From assembly GCF_002013915.1 (NCBI RefSeq), contig NZ_MBTF01000001.1, positions 62,001-126,000 on the forward strand: a DNA stretch of 64,000 nt, read 5' to 3'. Positions 34,093-41,326 of this stretch are shown here, in pieces. A program made the position numbers and the translations under genes. The notes below the pieces were generated by a model, which was not told the DNA's origin, searched no databases, and saw nothing but the letters and a program-made list of their open reading frames with translations. The DNA comes from Mucilaginibacter pedocola (GTDB lineage: Bacteria > Bacteroidota > Bacteroidia > Sphingobacteriales > Sphingobacteriaceae). Numbering within the stretch: the first letter of the stretch is position 1; the number at the start of each line of letters is the position of its first letter.

Positions 34093-34851
34093 TTAGTCCA
34101 CAAGCTCGTCGTATTTATCGCAGCGCCTGAACAGTATAAACTGTTTCAGCGCCTTAAACTCACCGGGCATCGACCAGCTTTCAGCATAGTTGTAAATTAT
34201 GTCAGTGGCTTCGTCCCACGGGTCGTTGTTAAATGTGCATTCGCCTATGATGGTTCCGTCTGCCCGTTTAGAGATGTATATTTTAAGCCAGTTTATTTTA
34301 TTGCGGGTTAAGTTTGTTTTGACTATATCTTTCAATAGGTCAAATAAAGGTTCGCCCTGAGGAGTTTCTTCCCATTTGCCTTGCATTATCAAATTGCCCA
34401 ATTTAGGATGCTGTAATACCTCATGATTATTTATGGAAGCAAGAAAGTCAAATTCGGGTTGATGGCTATCGGCAAATCCATCCATCACTGTTAAAAAAGT
34501 GGAATTTATATAGCTATTCACTCCCGATAGGATTTGCGCCTCCAATGTTTGCCCAATACCCATGAGCTCTTCAATGATTCCTTTAGGGTAATATTTGGCA
34601 TGGGAAGCAGCCACCATCAATTGCATTAAACTTGGATGAGTGCCCGGCGTGTCAACTACCATAAAACCTAATTCCACGTCGCCGTTAACTATGAGGGCAA
34701 GATATTTGGGGTGTCTTTCAACCTCATAGCCCATCTCTTTTAGTTTGGCTTCGAAAGCTAATAGCAGTAAGAAATTCTTGTTAATAGGCGGTTGTTCCGG
34801 CTGCCTGATAGGCTCCGGTTGTTTCGTTTTAAAAAGATCAAATAATCCCAT
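34093..34851 (-). CDS. Unknown protein co-transcribed with the WYL-KptA gene
   Basis: A 252-residue soluble protein starting MGLFDLFKTKQPEP, a start often seen in Bacteroidota proteins of unknown function. The middle is alternating strand and helix (LALIVNGDVELGFMVVDTPG) and a tail of about 60 residues resembles nothing I know. No catalytic motif stands out. It begins 13 bases after the stop of the WYL-KptA fusion gene and so is very likely translated from the same transcript. It ends just before the promoter of the rtcB operon. A link to RNA repair is only positional. Confidence 0.7.
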   Translation of the reverse strand: MGLFDLFKTKQPEPIRQPEQPPINKNFLLLLAFEAKLKEMGYEVERHPKYLALIVNGDVELGFMVVDTPGTHPSLMQLMVAASHAKYYPKGIIEELMGIGQTLEAQILSGVNSYINSTFLTVMDGFADSHQPEFDFLASINNHEVLQHPKLGNLIMQGKWEETPQGEPLFDLLKDIVKTNLTRNKINWLKIYISKRADGTIIGECTFNNDPWDEATDIIYNYAESWSMPGEFKALKQFILFRRCDKYDELVD

Positions 34852-34864
34852 ATCAGTAATTTAA

Positions 34865-36457
34865 TTATTCCTCCAAACTCAAAAACTCCGCCGGCACACC
34901 ATCCGTTAGCCAAACCTTGTTTTCCGACAGGTAGAATACATGCCCGGCTTTATGCATTTCAGCGGTCCGTATTAAAAATATGGCGGGTTTACCGTGGCGG
35001 CTGCCTACGTTTATGGCGGTTTCGCGGTCGAGGCTTAAATGCACATGCTGGCGGCTTCGCTTTTGAATGCCGGTAGCCAAAATGCCTTCCACCGACTTTT
35101 CGCCCGTGCCATGATACAATACATCGGGTGGTGTTTGCGGTGCGTAACCCAGGTCAACCTCAACCGAATGCCCCTGGCTGGCGCGTATCTTTTTGCCGCT
35201 CTCGTCGAAAGCGAAACGTTTTTTGGCATTGGTGTCTACTACTACTTGTAATAGTTCGGCATTTATCTCGGTGCCGTTCTCGGTTGCTTTTTCTAAAAGC
35301 TCGTCAACATTTACCCAGCCTTGTTCATCCAAAGTAATTCCTATCAGTTGGGGTTGATGCCTTAGTACCAGGCTCAGGAATTTGCTGGTACGGTCTATAG
35401 TGTGTTTATCCATTTCTACGTGGTTTAGGTTTTTAGGAGGTTTTATTTCTTTATCGTAATGCGTTAAGGTGCGGGCCAATTGGTCTTTTATAACTTTTAC
35501 CAGTATGCGCGGGCCAAGTACGCGTATTTTAGAGCCAAAGCCCAGTAGTTCGCGCTCCAGCTCAAAGTTAGGAATTACGCGGATACTGAAGGTTTTACCG
35601 CTCTCGTCATCTTTCAATATTTTTTGGGTATGGTGTATGGGCTTGGTAACCACGTAGGGCGCATGCGCGGCCTCTATCCAAAAAACAACTTCCACGGCCC
35701 GCTGCCCCGGAGATTTGGTAACGCCAATACAATCGCTGTAATAAGTGGCCAGGTCTATAGTGGTGTTTTCGCGGTAAGCTTCATCGTGCTCCTCAATGGT
35801 TTGTATACGGTCTAAGGCCAAATTAAGCAGTGTGCCTTTTTTGTGGGTAATGCCCAGCACAAACCAGCGGTTGCGGTATTCTTTCAGCAAATAGGCGCTG
35901 AAGCAAAAGGTATTGGCCTCGCGCGCTTTAAAGGAGCGGTAAGTAACGCACAGCGTCTTTTTAGCTACGATGGCCTTGCGGATGCCTTCGATGTATTCCA
36001 GCCCCTTCAGGTTATCGTTTCGCTCAAAATCCACAACCGGCGCGTTATGTGTTTTTTGTGAGTAAATTTTGTCTTCCAGTTTGCTCACCATTTCGCTCAG
36101 GTCGGCAAAGTGGTTAAAGCCTTTGAACTGCTTCAGCAGACCCGATACCTCACTCAAAACCTGCATATCTTGCTGACTAATGGGGCTGTTGGTTATGCTA
36201 TAACCTTTCTCGGCGTAGGTGTAATACTTTTTATCGACTACGATAATAGGCGCTTCGTAACCCAGCTTGTTGCTGCGCATCATCTCAATATCAGCCTGTA
36301 CCGAGCGGCGGCTTACGCCTTTATCAATACCCTCAAACTCGTACAAAGCATCCGAGCAGGCGTCGATCAAATCGTCCAGCGTCCACTTGCGGTAGCGGTT
36401 CTGCAGGCAGTTATCAATGGTGCGGTAGCGGATAAGGGCGTTGCGGTTTACAGGCAT
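34865..36457 (-). CDS. WYL-domain regulator fused to RNA 2'-phosphotransferase (KptA/Tpt1)
   Basis: A 530-residue two-part protein. Residues 1-340 form a WYL-type transcription factor: an N-terminal helix-turn-helix (GVSRRSVQADIEMMRS), then a WYL region (FSAYLLKEYRNRWFVLGIT, with WFV instead of WYL) and a WCX-like tail. From Met349 a full KptA/Tpt1 domain of about 182 residues follows: TSKFLSLVLRHQP, GWVNVDELL, IRASQGHSVEVDL, LYHGT and SRQHVHLS, with the catalytic Arg/His set present. KptA takes the 2'-phosphate off RNA junctions using NAD+. The fusion joins an RNA-end enzyme to a regulator whose WYL fold often binds nucleic-acid or nucleotide ligands. It is divergent from hen1-pnkp and may control it. 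The domains are seen; the sensor role is inferred. Confidence 0.9.
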   Translation of the reverse strand: MPVNRNALIRYRTIDNCLQNRYRKWTLDDLIDACSDALYEFEGIDKGVSRRSVQADIEMMRSNKLGYEAPIIVVDKKYYTYAEKGYSITNSPISQQDMQVLSEVSGLLKQFKGFNHFADLSEMVSKLEDKIYSQKTHNAPVVDFERNDNLKGLEYIEGIRKAIVAKKTLCVTYRSFKAREANTFCFSAYLLKEYRNRWFVLGITHKKGTLLNLALDRIQTIEEHDEAYRENTTIDLATYYSDCIGVTKSPGQRAVEVVFWIEAAHAPYVVTKPIHHTQKILKDDESGKTFSIRVIPNFELERELLGFGSKIRVLGPRILVKVIKDQLARTLTHYDKEIKPPKNLNHVEMDKHTIDRTSKFLSLVLRHQPQLIGITLDEQGWVNVDELLEKATENGTEINAELLQVVVDTNAKKRFAFDESGKKIRASQGHSVEVDLGYAPQTPPDVLYHGTGEKSVEGILATGIQKRSRQHVHLSLDRETAINVGSRHGKPAIFLIRTAEMHKAGHVFYLSENKVWLTDGVPAEFLSLEE

Positions 36458-36496
36458 AGGTTAAATATTTCTGTTAAATATGGCAATTATTTTTTG

Positions 36497-36517
36497 CTGC
36501 GCAAAAAGGTTGCGCAG
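36497..36517. promoter_or_regulatory. Dyad CTGCGCAA-N5-TTGCGCAG in the WYL-KptA / hen1 control region
   Basis: Perfect 8-base inverted repeat with a 5-base spacer, 40 bases from the WYL-KptA start and 104 from hen1. It is the best candidate operator for the WYL regulator. Confidence 0.55.
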
Positions 36518-36543
36518 TGGGTGTTAACCTTTGTACTGTTGCC

Positions 36544-36582
36544 GGTGTGCATGGCGGGGATAAAAAGAGGGCCATGCACACC
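36544..36582. promoter_or_regulatory. 12-bp perfect hairpin upstream of hen1
   Basis: GGTGTGCATGGC and GCCATGCACACC are perfect complements around a 15-base purine-rich loop (GGGGATAAAAAGAGG). There is no T run after it, so it is not a terminator. It lies 38 bases before hen1, either as an operator or as a stem at the 5' end of the hen1-pnkp transcript. Confidence 0.6.
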
Positions 36583-36620
36583 ACTTGAAATAGATATATT
36601 GTCGATCAATTTTAAACAAG

Positions 36621-38036
36621 ATGCTACTTACCATAACCACCTCGCGTTTCCCGGCCGACAACCTTGGCTACCTGCTGCACAAGCATCCCGCTAAAATACA
36701 GTCGGCAGATATTTCTGCCGGAAAAGCGCATATATTTTACCCTGAAGTAAGCGCTGAGAAGTGCACCGCGGCTTTGCTGTTAGATATCGATCCTGTGGGG
36801 TTGGTACGCAGCTCCGGGCCAAAGGGAAACGACTTCGCGCTGGAGCAATACGTAAACGACAGACCCTATGTGGCCAGCTCGTTCATGAGCGCTGCGATAG
36901 CCAAGGCCTATTCATCGGCCATGAACGGCCGTTGTAAGGATAAGCCCGAATTGGTGGATGTTGCCATGCCATTTACTGTTAAGCTTTCGGTGTTGTCCGT
37001 AAGGGGCGGCGAGGCGGTTTTGCGCGCCTTGTTCGAACCGTTGGGTTATACCATAAATGCGCAGCAGCACCAATTGGATCCGTTGTACCCCGACTGGGGC
37101 CAAAGCCGCTATTTTACAGTGGAGCTGAGCCATACCATTACGCTGCAACGTCTGCTTTCGCATTTGTATGTGCTGATACCCGTTTGCGATAACGATAAAC
37201 ACTATTGGATCAACGCCGAGGAGGTGGAAAAACTTTTGGCCAAGGGCAGCGGCTGGCTGGAGGCGCATCCCGCAAAAGAAATGATAGTGCGGCGCTACCT
37301 GAAAGACCAGCGCTCGCTTGCAGGTCAGGCTTTGAGTGTGTTATTGAGCAAGGATGAAGCTGAGGTGGAGGAAGCGGCGGTTGAAGCGCCCGAAGAAGTT
37401 ACCGAACCCAAAGTGCGCATTCACGATCTGCGCCTGCAAGCTGCCAAGGATGAACTCCTATTGGCAGGTGCCAAACGCGTGGCCGACTTAGGCTGCGGCG
37501 AATGCAGGTTGTTGAAACTACTGCTGGCCGAGCGGCAATTTGAGTTTATACTGGGTATGGATGTAAGCATCCGCGTGTTGCAGATCGCCAATAACCGCTT
37601 GAAGATAGAGCGTATGCCCGATAAGCAGCGCGAACGGATACAGTTGATACAGGGTTCGTTAACCTATCGCGATAAACGGCTGGAGGGGTTTGACGGCGCC
37701 GCATTGGTGGAGGTAATAGAACACCTGGACCCGCCAAGGCTGGCGGCACTGGAGCGTGCCGTGTTCGAATATGCCAAACCCGGCACCGTGGTGGTAACTA
37801 CCCCGAATGCCGAATACAACGTGCTTTTTGAAAACCATCCTGAGGGCAAAATGCGCCATAACGACCATAGGTTCGAATGGACGCGGAAAGAGTTCGAGGC
37901 CTGGGCCACCGACCTCGCGGTGAAGTATAACTACAATGTGTTGTTCAAGGCTGTTGGCGAAGAAGATGCTGAAGTAGGGGCTTTGAGCCAGATGGCGGTG
38001 TTTAGCTTACAGAAAGATAACCTTAAAAACGATTAA
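36621..38036 (+). CDS. hen1: Hen1, RNA 3'-terminal ribose 2'-O-methyltransferase
   Basis: A 471-residue bacterial Hen1. The N-terminal half is the bacteria-specific domain that works with Pnkp (LLTITTSRFPADNLGYLLHK, AMPFTVKLSVLSVRGGE). The C-terminal half is the SAM methyltransferase with VADLGCGECRLLKLLL (SAM site), VEVIEHLDPPRL and MRHNDHRFEWTRKEFEAW, which carry the Mn2+-binding Glu and His residues. It methylates the 2'-OH at the break so that the repaired RNA cannot be cut again at the same site. It is followed after 2 bases by pnkp and is divergent from WYL-KptA. The usual Hen1-Pnkp pair is thus present. Confidence 0.95.
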   Translation: MLLTITTSRFPADNLGYLLHKHPAKIQSADISAGKAHIFYPEVSAEKCTAALLLDIDPVGLVRSSGPKGNDFALEQYVNDRPYVASSFMSAAIAKAYSSAMNGRCKDKPELVDVAMPFTVKLSVLSVRGGEAVLRALFEPLGYTINAQQHQLDPLYPDWGQSRYFTVELSHTITLQRLLSHLYVLIPVCDNDKHYWINAEEVEKLLAKGSGWLEAHPAKEMIVRRYLKDQRSLAGQALSVLLSKDEAEVEEAAVEAPEEVTEPKVRIHDLRLQAAKDELLLAGAKRVADLGCGECRLLKLLLAERQFEFILGMDVSIRVLQIANNRLKIERMPDKQRERIQLIQGSLTYRDKRLEGFDGAALVEVIEHLDPPRLAALERAVFEYAKPGTVVVTTPNAEYNVLFENHPEGKMRHNDHRFEWTRKEFEAWATDLAVKYNYNVLFKAVGEEDAEVGALSQMAVFSLQKDNLKND

Positions 38037-38038
38037 AG

Positions 38039-38437
38039 ATGCGTACTACAAAAAATATACAAATACCCGAATTGGCGCTGGTGGTGCTTATTGGCGCCAC
38101 CGGCTCGGGCAAATCGTCGTTCGCTCGTAAGCATTTTAAGGCTACCGAGATCGTATCGTCAGATACCTGCCGCAGGTTGGTGAGCGACGATGAAAATAAC
38201 CAGGCCGCCACTACTGATGCCTTTGCATTGGCACGTTACGTAACCGGCTTACGCCTGAAAAACGGTTTGGTTACCGTAATAGACGCTACCAATGTGCAGT
38301 ACGAAGCCCGATTAGATTGGATAAAACTGGCACGCGAATACCATTGTGTACCCGTAGCCATAGTGCTGAACATGCCTGAAAAGGTATGCGCGCAGCGCAA
38401 CGCTTTGCGTGCCGACCGCAATTATGGGGACACGTGA
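38039..38437 (+). CDS. pnkp: Pnkp kinase-domain fragment (5' part of a frameshifted gene)
   Basis: The first 132 codons of polynucleotide kinase-phosphatase-ligase. They hold the P-loop IGATGSGKSSFA, SSDTCRRLVSDDENNQ and the lid segment RNALRADRNYG of the kinase domain, which phosphorylates the 5'-OH of cut RNA. The frame then runs to a stop at 38435 after GDT. The expected continuation, HVIPHHVSQLKRGL, lies in the -1 frame. Restoring one base, for example a fifth G in the GGGG at 38426-38429, joins both pieces. Alone this piece would lack the end of the kinase domain. Confidence 0.85.
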   Translation: MRTTKNIQIPELALVVLIGATGSGKSSFARKHFKATEIVSSDTCRRLVSDDENNQAATTDAFALARYVTGLRLKNGLVTVIDATNVQYEARLDWIKLAREYHCVPVAIVLNMPEKVCAQRNALRADRNYGDT

Positions 38438-40599
38438 TACCGCACCATGTTTCGCAACTGAAGCGTGGCTTGCGCAAACTGCGCGAGGAAGGCTTCAGGC
38501 ATATTTTTGAATTGCGCACACCCGAAGAGGTTGATGCCATAACCGAAATACACCGCGACCCGCTTTACAACAACAAAAAGCAGGAAACCGGGCCGCTTGA
38601 TATCATTGGCGATATACATGGCTGCTACGACGAGTTGGTTGAGTTATTGACGGAGATGGGCTACACTTACGATGGCGAAACGTGGGCACATCCGCAGGGC
38701 AGGAAAGCCGTTTTTGCGGGTGACCTGGTAGACCGCGGCCCCAATACGCCCGAGGTGTTGAAACTGGTAATGGGTATGGTAGCAGCAGGTAATGCCTATT
38801 GCGTGCCGGGCAACCACGATATTAAGCTAAAGCGCTGGCTCGATGGTAAAAACGTGCAGCCAACGCATGGCCTACAGGAATCGATTGACCAGTTGAACCT
38901 GAAAACGCCGGAGTTTAGGGAACAGGTGCGGAAGTTTTTAGAAGGCTTGATAAGCCATTACGTTTTTGACGAAGGTAAACTGGTAGTTGCCCACGCGGGC
39001 TTGAAAGAAAATATGCAGGGCCGTGGCTCGGGTGCCGTGCGCGAGTTTTGCCTGTACGGCGAAACCACGGGCGAGATAGACGAGTTTGGTTTGCCCGTGC
39101 GCCATAATTGGGCGGAAGAATACAAGGGCAAGGCAATGGTAGTATATGGCCATACACCCGTACCGCGAGCACAGTGGTTAAATAATACCATCGATATTGA
39201 TACGGGTTGCGTGTTCGGCGGTTCGTTAACGGCCTTGCGCTACCCCGAGCGGGGGATAGTTTCGGTTAAAGCGGCCCGGGTTTATTGCGAACCGGCAAGG
39301 CCTTTGGGCTATGTGAAGGACGCAGCCGAAAACCTGAGCCTGCAACAACAGAATGATGATGTGCTGGACATTGCCGATGTAACCGGCAAGCAAATAGTAG
39401 AGACAGCGCTGGCCAATAACGTAACCATCCGCGAGGAGAATGCAGTTGCGGCTTTGGAGGTGATGAGCCGCTTTGCCATCAACCCGAAGTGGTTGATATA
39501 CTTGCCACCCACCATGAGCCCCTCAAAAACCAGCGTGATGGAGGATTACCTCGAGTTCCCGGCCGAGGCTTTTGAGTACTACAAAACTGCCGGTGTAAAC
39601 CGTGTGGTTTGCCAGGAAAAGCACATGGGCTCGAGGGCAGTGGTTATTGTGGGGCGCAATGAGGAAGCCATCGGCAAAGCCTTCGGCATAAAAGGCGAGG
39701 GGATAGGTACTATTTACACGCGTACGGGTCGTGCCTTTTTTAACGATAAAGCTACAGAGCAAGCCTTGCTTGCGCGGGTGAATGACGCGCTGATAGCCTG
39801 GGGCTTTTACGAGCGCTTTAATACCGATTGGGTTTGCCTGGATACTGAATTAATGCCCTGGAGCGCAAAGGCGCAAGCCTTGCTTCAAACGCAGTATGCT
39901 GCCGTAGGTGCCGCCGCAACACATGCTTTGGCAGATGTAACGGCCGCGTTAGCGCAATTAGCGCAGCGCGATGCAAATGGCGAAGCCTTACTGGCCGAAT
40001 ATAGGGAAAGGGAAAATGAAGCAAAGCAATTTGTTTCTGCCTATCAGCAGTATTGCTGGCCGGTAAATGGTTTGGATGGCATTAAGCTGGCGCCTTTCCA
40101 CATCATGGCATCCGAAAGTAAACTCTGGACGAGCGAGAACCACGAGTGGCACATGGAGGAGATAAAAAAAATATGCGCTGCTGATCCGCAAATACTGATG
40201 GCCACGCCATACCGGATAGTGGATCTGGACAATGCCGAAGATGTACAGCAAGCTACCGCGTGGTGGATGAACCTGACCGGCAAAGGTGGTGAGGGTATGG
40301 TAGTAAAACCATACAACTTTATAGAACGCGACGGCAAAGGCACCATTCAGCCGGCTATTAAAATAAGGGGCAGGGAGTACTTGCGTATTATATACGGCCC
40401 GGAATATACGGCGCCCGAGAACCTTATCCGCCTCAAATCGCGCGGATTGAATGCTAAGCGAGGTATGGCCATGCGCGAGTTTGCACTGGGGATAGAAGGT
40501 TTGCAGCGCTTCACCAATAAAGAACCCTTAAGGCGGGTACACCAATGCGTTTTCGGCATACTGGCCATGGAAAGCGAAGCGGTGGACCCAAGGTTATAA
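38386..40599 (+). CDS. pnkp: Pnkp phosphatase and ligase domains (3' part of a frameshifted gene)
   Basis: The frame is open from 38386, but native sequence begins at about 38428 (HVIPHHVSQLKRGLRKL, end of the kinase). It continues with the metallophosphatase domain (LDIIGDIHGCYDELVE, FAGDLVDRGPNT, VPGNHDIKLKRW, VYGHTPVP), which removes 2',3'-cyclic and 3' phosphates, and a C-terminal adenylyltransferase-type RNA ligase (VCQEKHMGSRAVV with the nucleotidyl lysine; GEGMVVKP, motif IV). The joined protein would be about 853 residues, the normal Pnkp size. Everything except the frameshift looks intact, so the gene is either recently broken or carries a sequencing error. If the ATG at 38386 were used, phosphatase and ligase could still be made. 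Confidence 0.85.
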   Translation: MRAAQRFACRPQLWGHVIPHHVSQLKRGLRKLREEGFRHIFELRTPEEVDAITEIHRDPLYNNKKQETGPLDIIGDIHGCYDELVELLTEMGYTYDGETWAHPQGRKAVFAGDLVDRGPNTPEVLKLVMGMVAAGNAYCVPGNHDIKLKRWLDGKNVQPTHGLQESIDQLNLKTPEFREQVRKFLEGLISHYVFDEGKLVVAHAGLKENMQGRGSGAVREFCLYGETTGEIDEFGLPVRHNWAEEYKGKAMVVYGHTPVPRAQWLNNTIDIDTGCVFGGSLTALRYPERGIVSVKAARVYCEPARPLGYVKDAAENLSLQQQNDDVLDIADVTGKQIVETALANNVTIREENAVAALEVMSRFAINPKWLIYLPPTMSPSKTSVMEDYLEFPAEAFEYYKTAGVNRVVCQEKHMGSRAVVIVGRNEEAIGKAFGIKGEGIGTIYTRTGRAFFNDKATEQALLARVNDALIAWGFYERFNTDWVCLDTELMPWSAKAQALLQTQYAAVGAAATHALADVTAALAQLAQRDANGEALLAEYRERENEAKQFVSAYQQYCWPVNGLDGIKLAPFHIMASESKLWTSENHEWHMEEIKKICAADPQILMATPYRIVDLDNAEDVQQATAWWMNLTGKGGEGMVVKPYNFIERDGKGTIQPAIKIRGREYLRIIYGPEYTAPENLIRLKSRGLNAKRGMAMREFALGIEGLQRFTNKEPLRRVHQCVFGILAMESEAVDPRL
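38423..38437 (+). other. Frameshift site in pnkp
   Basis: Codons TAT GGG GAC ACG TGA end the first frame. With one extra G in the run of four G (38426-38429), reading becomes TAT GGG GGA CAC GTG, giving the expected Tyr-Gly-Gly-His-Val. The run is too short for efficient polymerase slippage, and no clear slippery heptamer is present. Confidence 0.8.
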
Positions 40600-40787
40600 C
40601 AATGTCCTTAAGAAAAATATTGTTATTTATCTTACTACAGACGCCACAGAGTTTTATACAGAGAAACAATGAGGCTTTGCATTCGGCAAACAACGGCGTA
40701 GAGATATTTCTCTGCGCCGTAGCTGTTTTATGTGATTTTTATTTCAGTAAAATAAAGTGCCAATAACCTCCTTCTCAAAGCAGCCGG

Positions 40788-40832
40788 CTCTGCGAACCTC
40801 TGCGTAAACTCAGCGTCCTCTGTGGTTAAATT
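40788..40832. repeat. CGCAGAGGTTCGCAGAG repeat (family C, copy 2)
   Basis: CTCTGCGAACCTCTGCG followed by CTCAGCGTCCTCTGTGGTTA, the reverse complement of copy 1 at 24957. The rest of the 40600-40873 gap holds related, degenerate segments (CTACAGACGCCACAGAGTTT at 40636 and a GGCGTAGAGA...TCTCTGCGCC hairpin near 40695-40720). Confidence 0.65.
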
Positions 40833-40873
40833 TCGCCACAAACCCAACCCTACGAAAAATTTCCTAACTAAAA

Positions 40874-40904
40874 TTTGTTTCGTACGAAAAGTTTTCTACC
40901 TTTG
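40874..40904 (+). promoter_or_regulatory. Promoter with embedded operator of the second blaI-like operon
   Basis: TTTG at 40874-40877, 19 bases, then TACCTTTG at 40897-40904: a full match to the Bacteroidota -33/-7 consensus. The perfect 12-bp palindrome TTTCGTACGAAA (40878-40889) lies between the two boxes, ideal for repression by the BlaI-type protein. The -7 box ends 8 bases before the ATG. Confidence 0.75.
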
Positions 40905-40912
40905 TTTTGAAG

Positions 40913-41302
40913 ATGGATATGAAAGATCAAAACAAACCTATCGAGCCTACAAAATCGGAACTGGAAATACTGCAGGTGCTTTGGAAACAGGGCCCCTCAA
41001 CGGTGCGTGCCGTTAACGACGAACTGCTGAAGCAAAAGGATGTGAACTACACCACCACGCTGAAACTGATGCAGATAATGGCGGATAAAGGCATCCTGAA
41101 ACGTAACGAAAGCCAGATGAAGCACGTCTACAGTGTAGTAGAGGAGGAGCAGGCCACCAAAGCGCATTTGGTAGACAAGTTTGTGGATTCGATGTACAAT
41201 GGTTCGGCCGGCAAGCTGGTGATGCAGTTGCTGGGCGGCAACAAAACCTCGCAGCAGGAATTGCAGGAGATAAAAGACCTGCTCAAAAAACTGGAAGAAT
41301 AA
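40913..41302 (+). CDS. BlaI/MecI/CopY-family repressor (second system)
   Basis: A 129-residue winged-helix repressor. It begins MDMKDQNKPIEPTKSELEIL, with VNYTTTLKLMQIMADKGILKR as the recognition region and MKHVYSVVEEEQATKAHLV in the wing and hinge, closer to the classical BlaI sequence than the first system. It binds, by inference, the palindrome inside its own promoter. It is followed after 24 bases by an M56 protease gene and then by a TonB-type outer-membrane protein gene. The ATG at 40913 or 40919 could be used. Confidence 0.92.
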   Translation: MDMKDQNKPIEPTKSELEILQVLWKQGPSTVRAVNDELLKQKDVNYTTTLKLMQIMADKGILKRNESQMKHVYSVVEEEQATKAHLVDKFVDSMYNGSAGKLVMQLLGGNKTSQQELQEIKDLLKKLEE

Positions 41303-41326
41303 GCTAAACAATAAACCCAAAGCAAA

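Noticed and set aside
36544..36582. Rho-independent terminator
   Set aside because: The stem is perfect, but no U tract follows on either strand and no gene ends here; an operator or 5' leader stem is more likely.
38386..38437. Programmed frameshift in pnkp
   Set aside because: The overlap has no clear slippery heptamer, stem or internal Shine-Dalgarno; a G4 run is too short for strong slippage, so mutation or sequence error is favoured.
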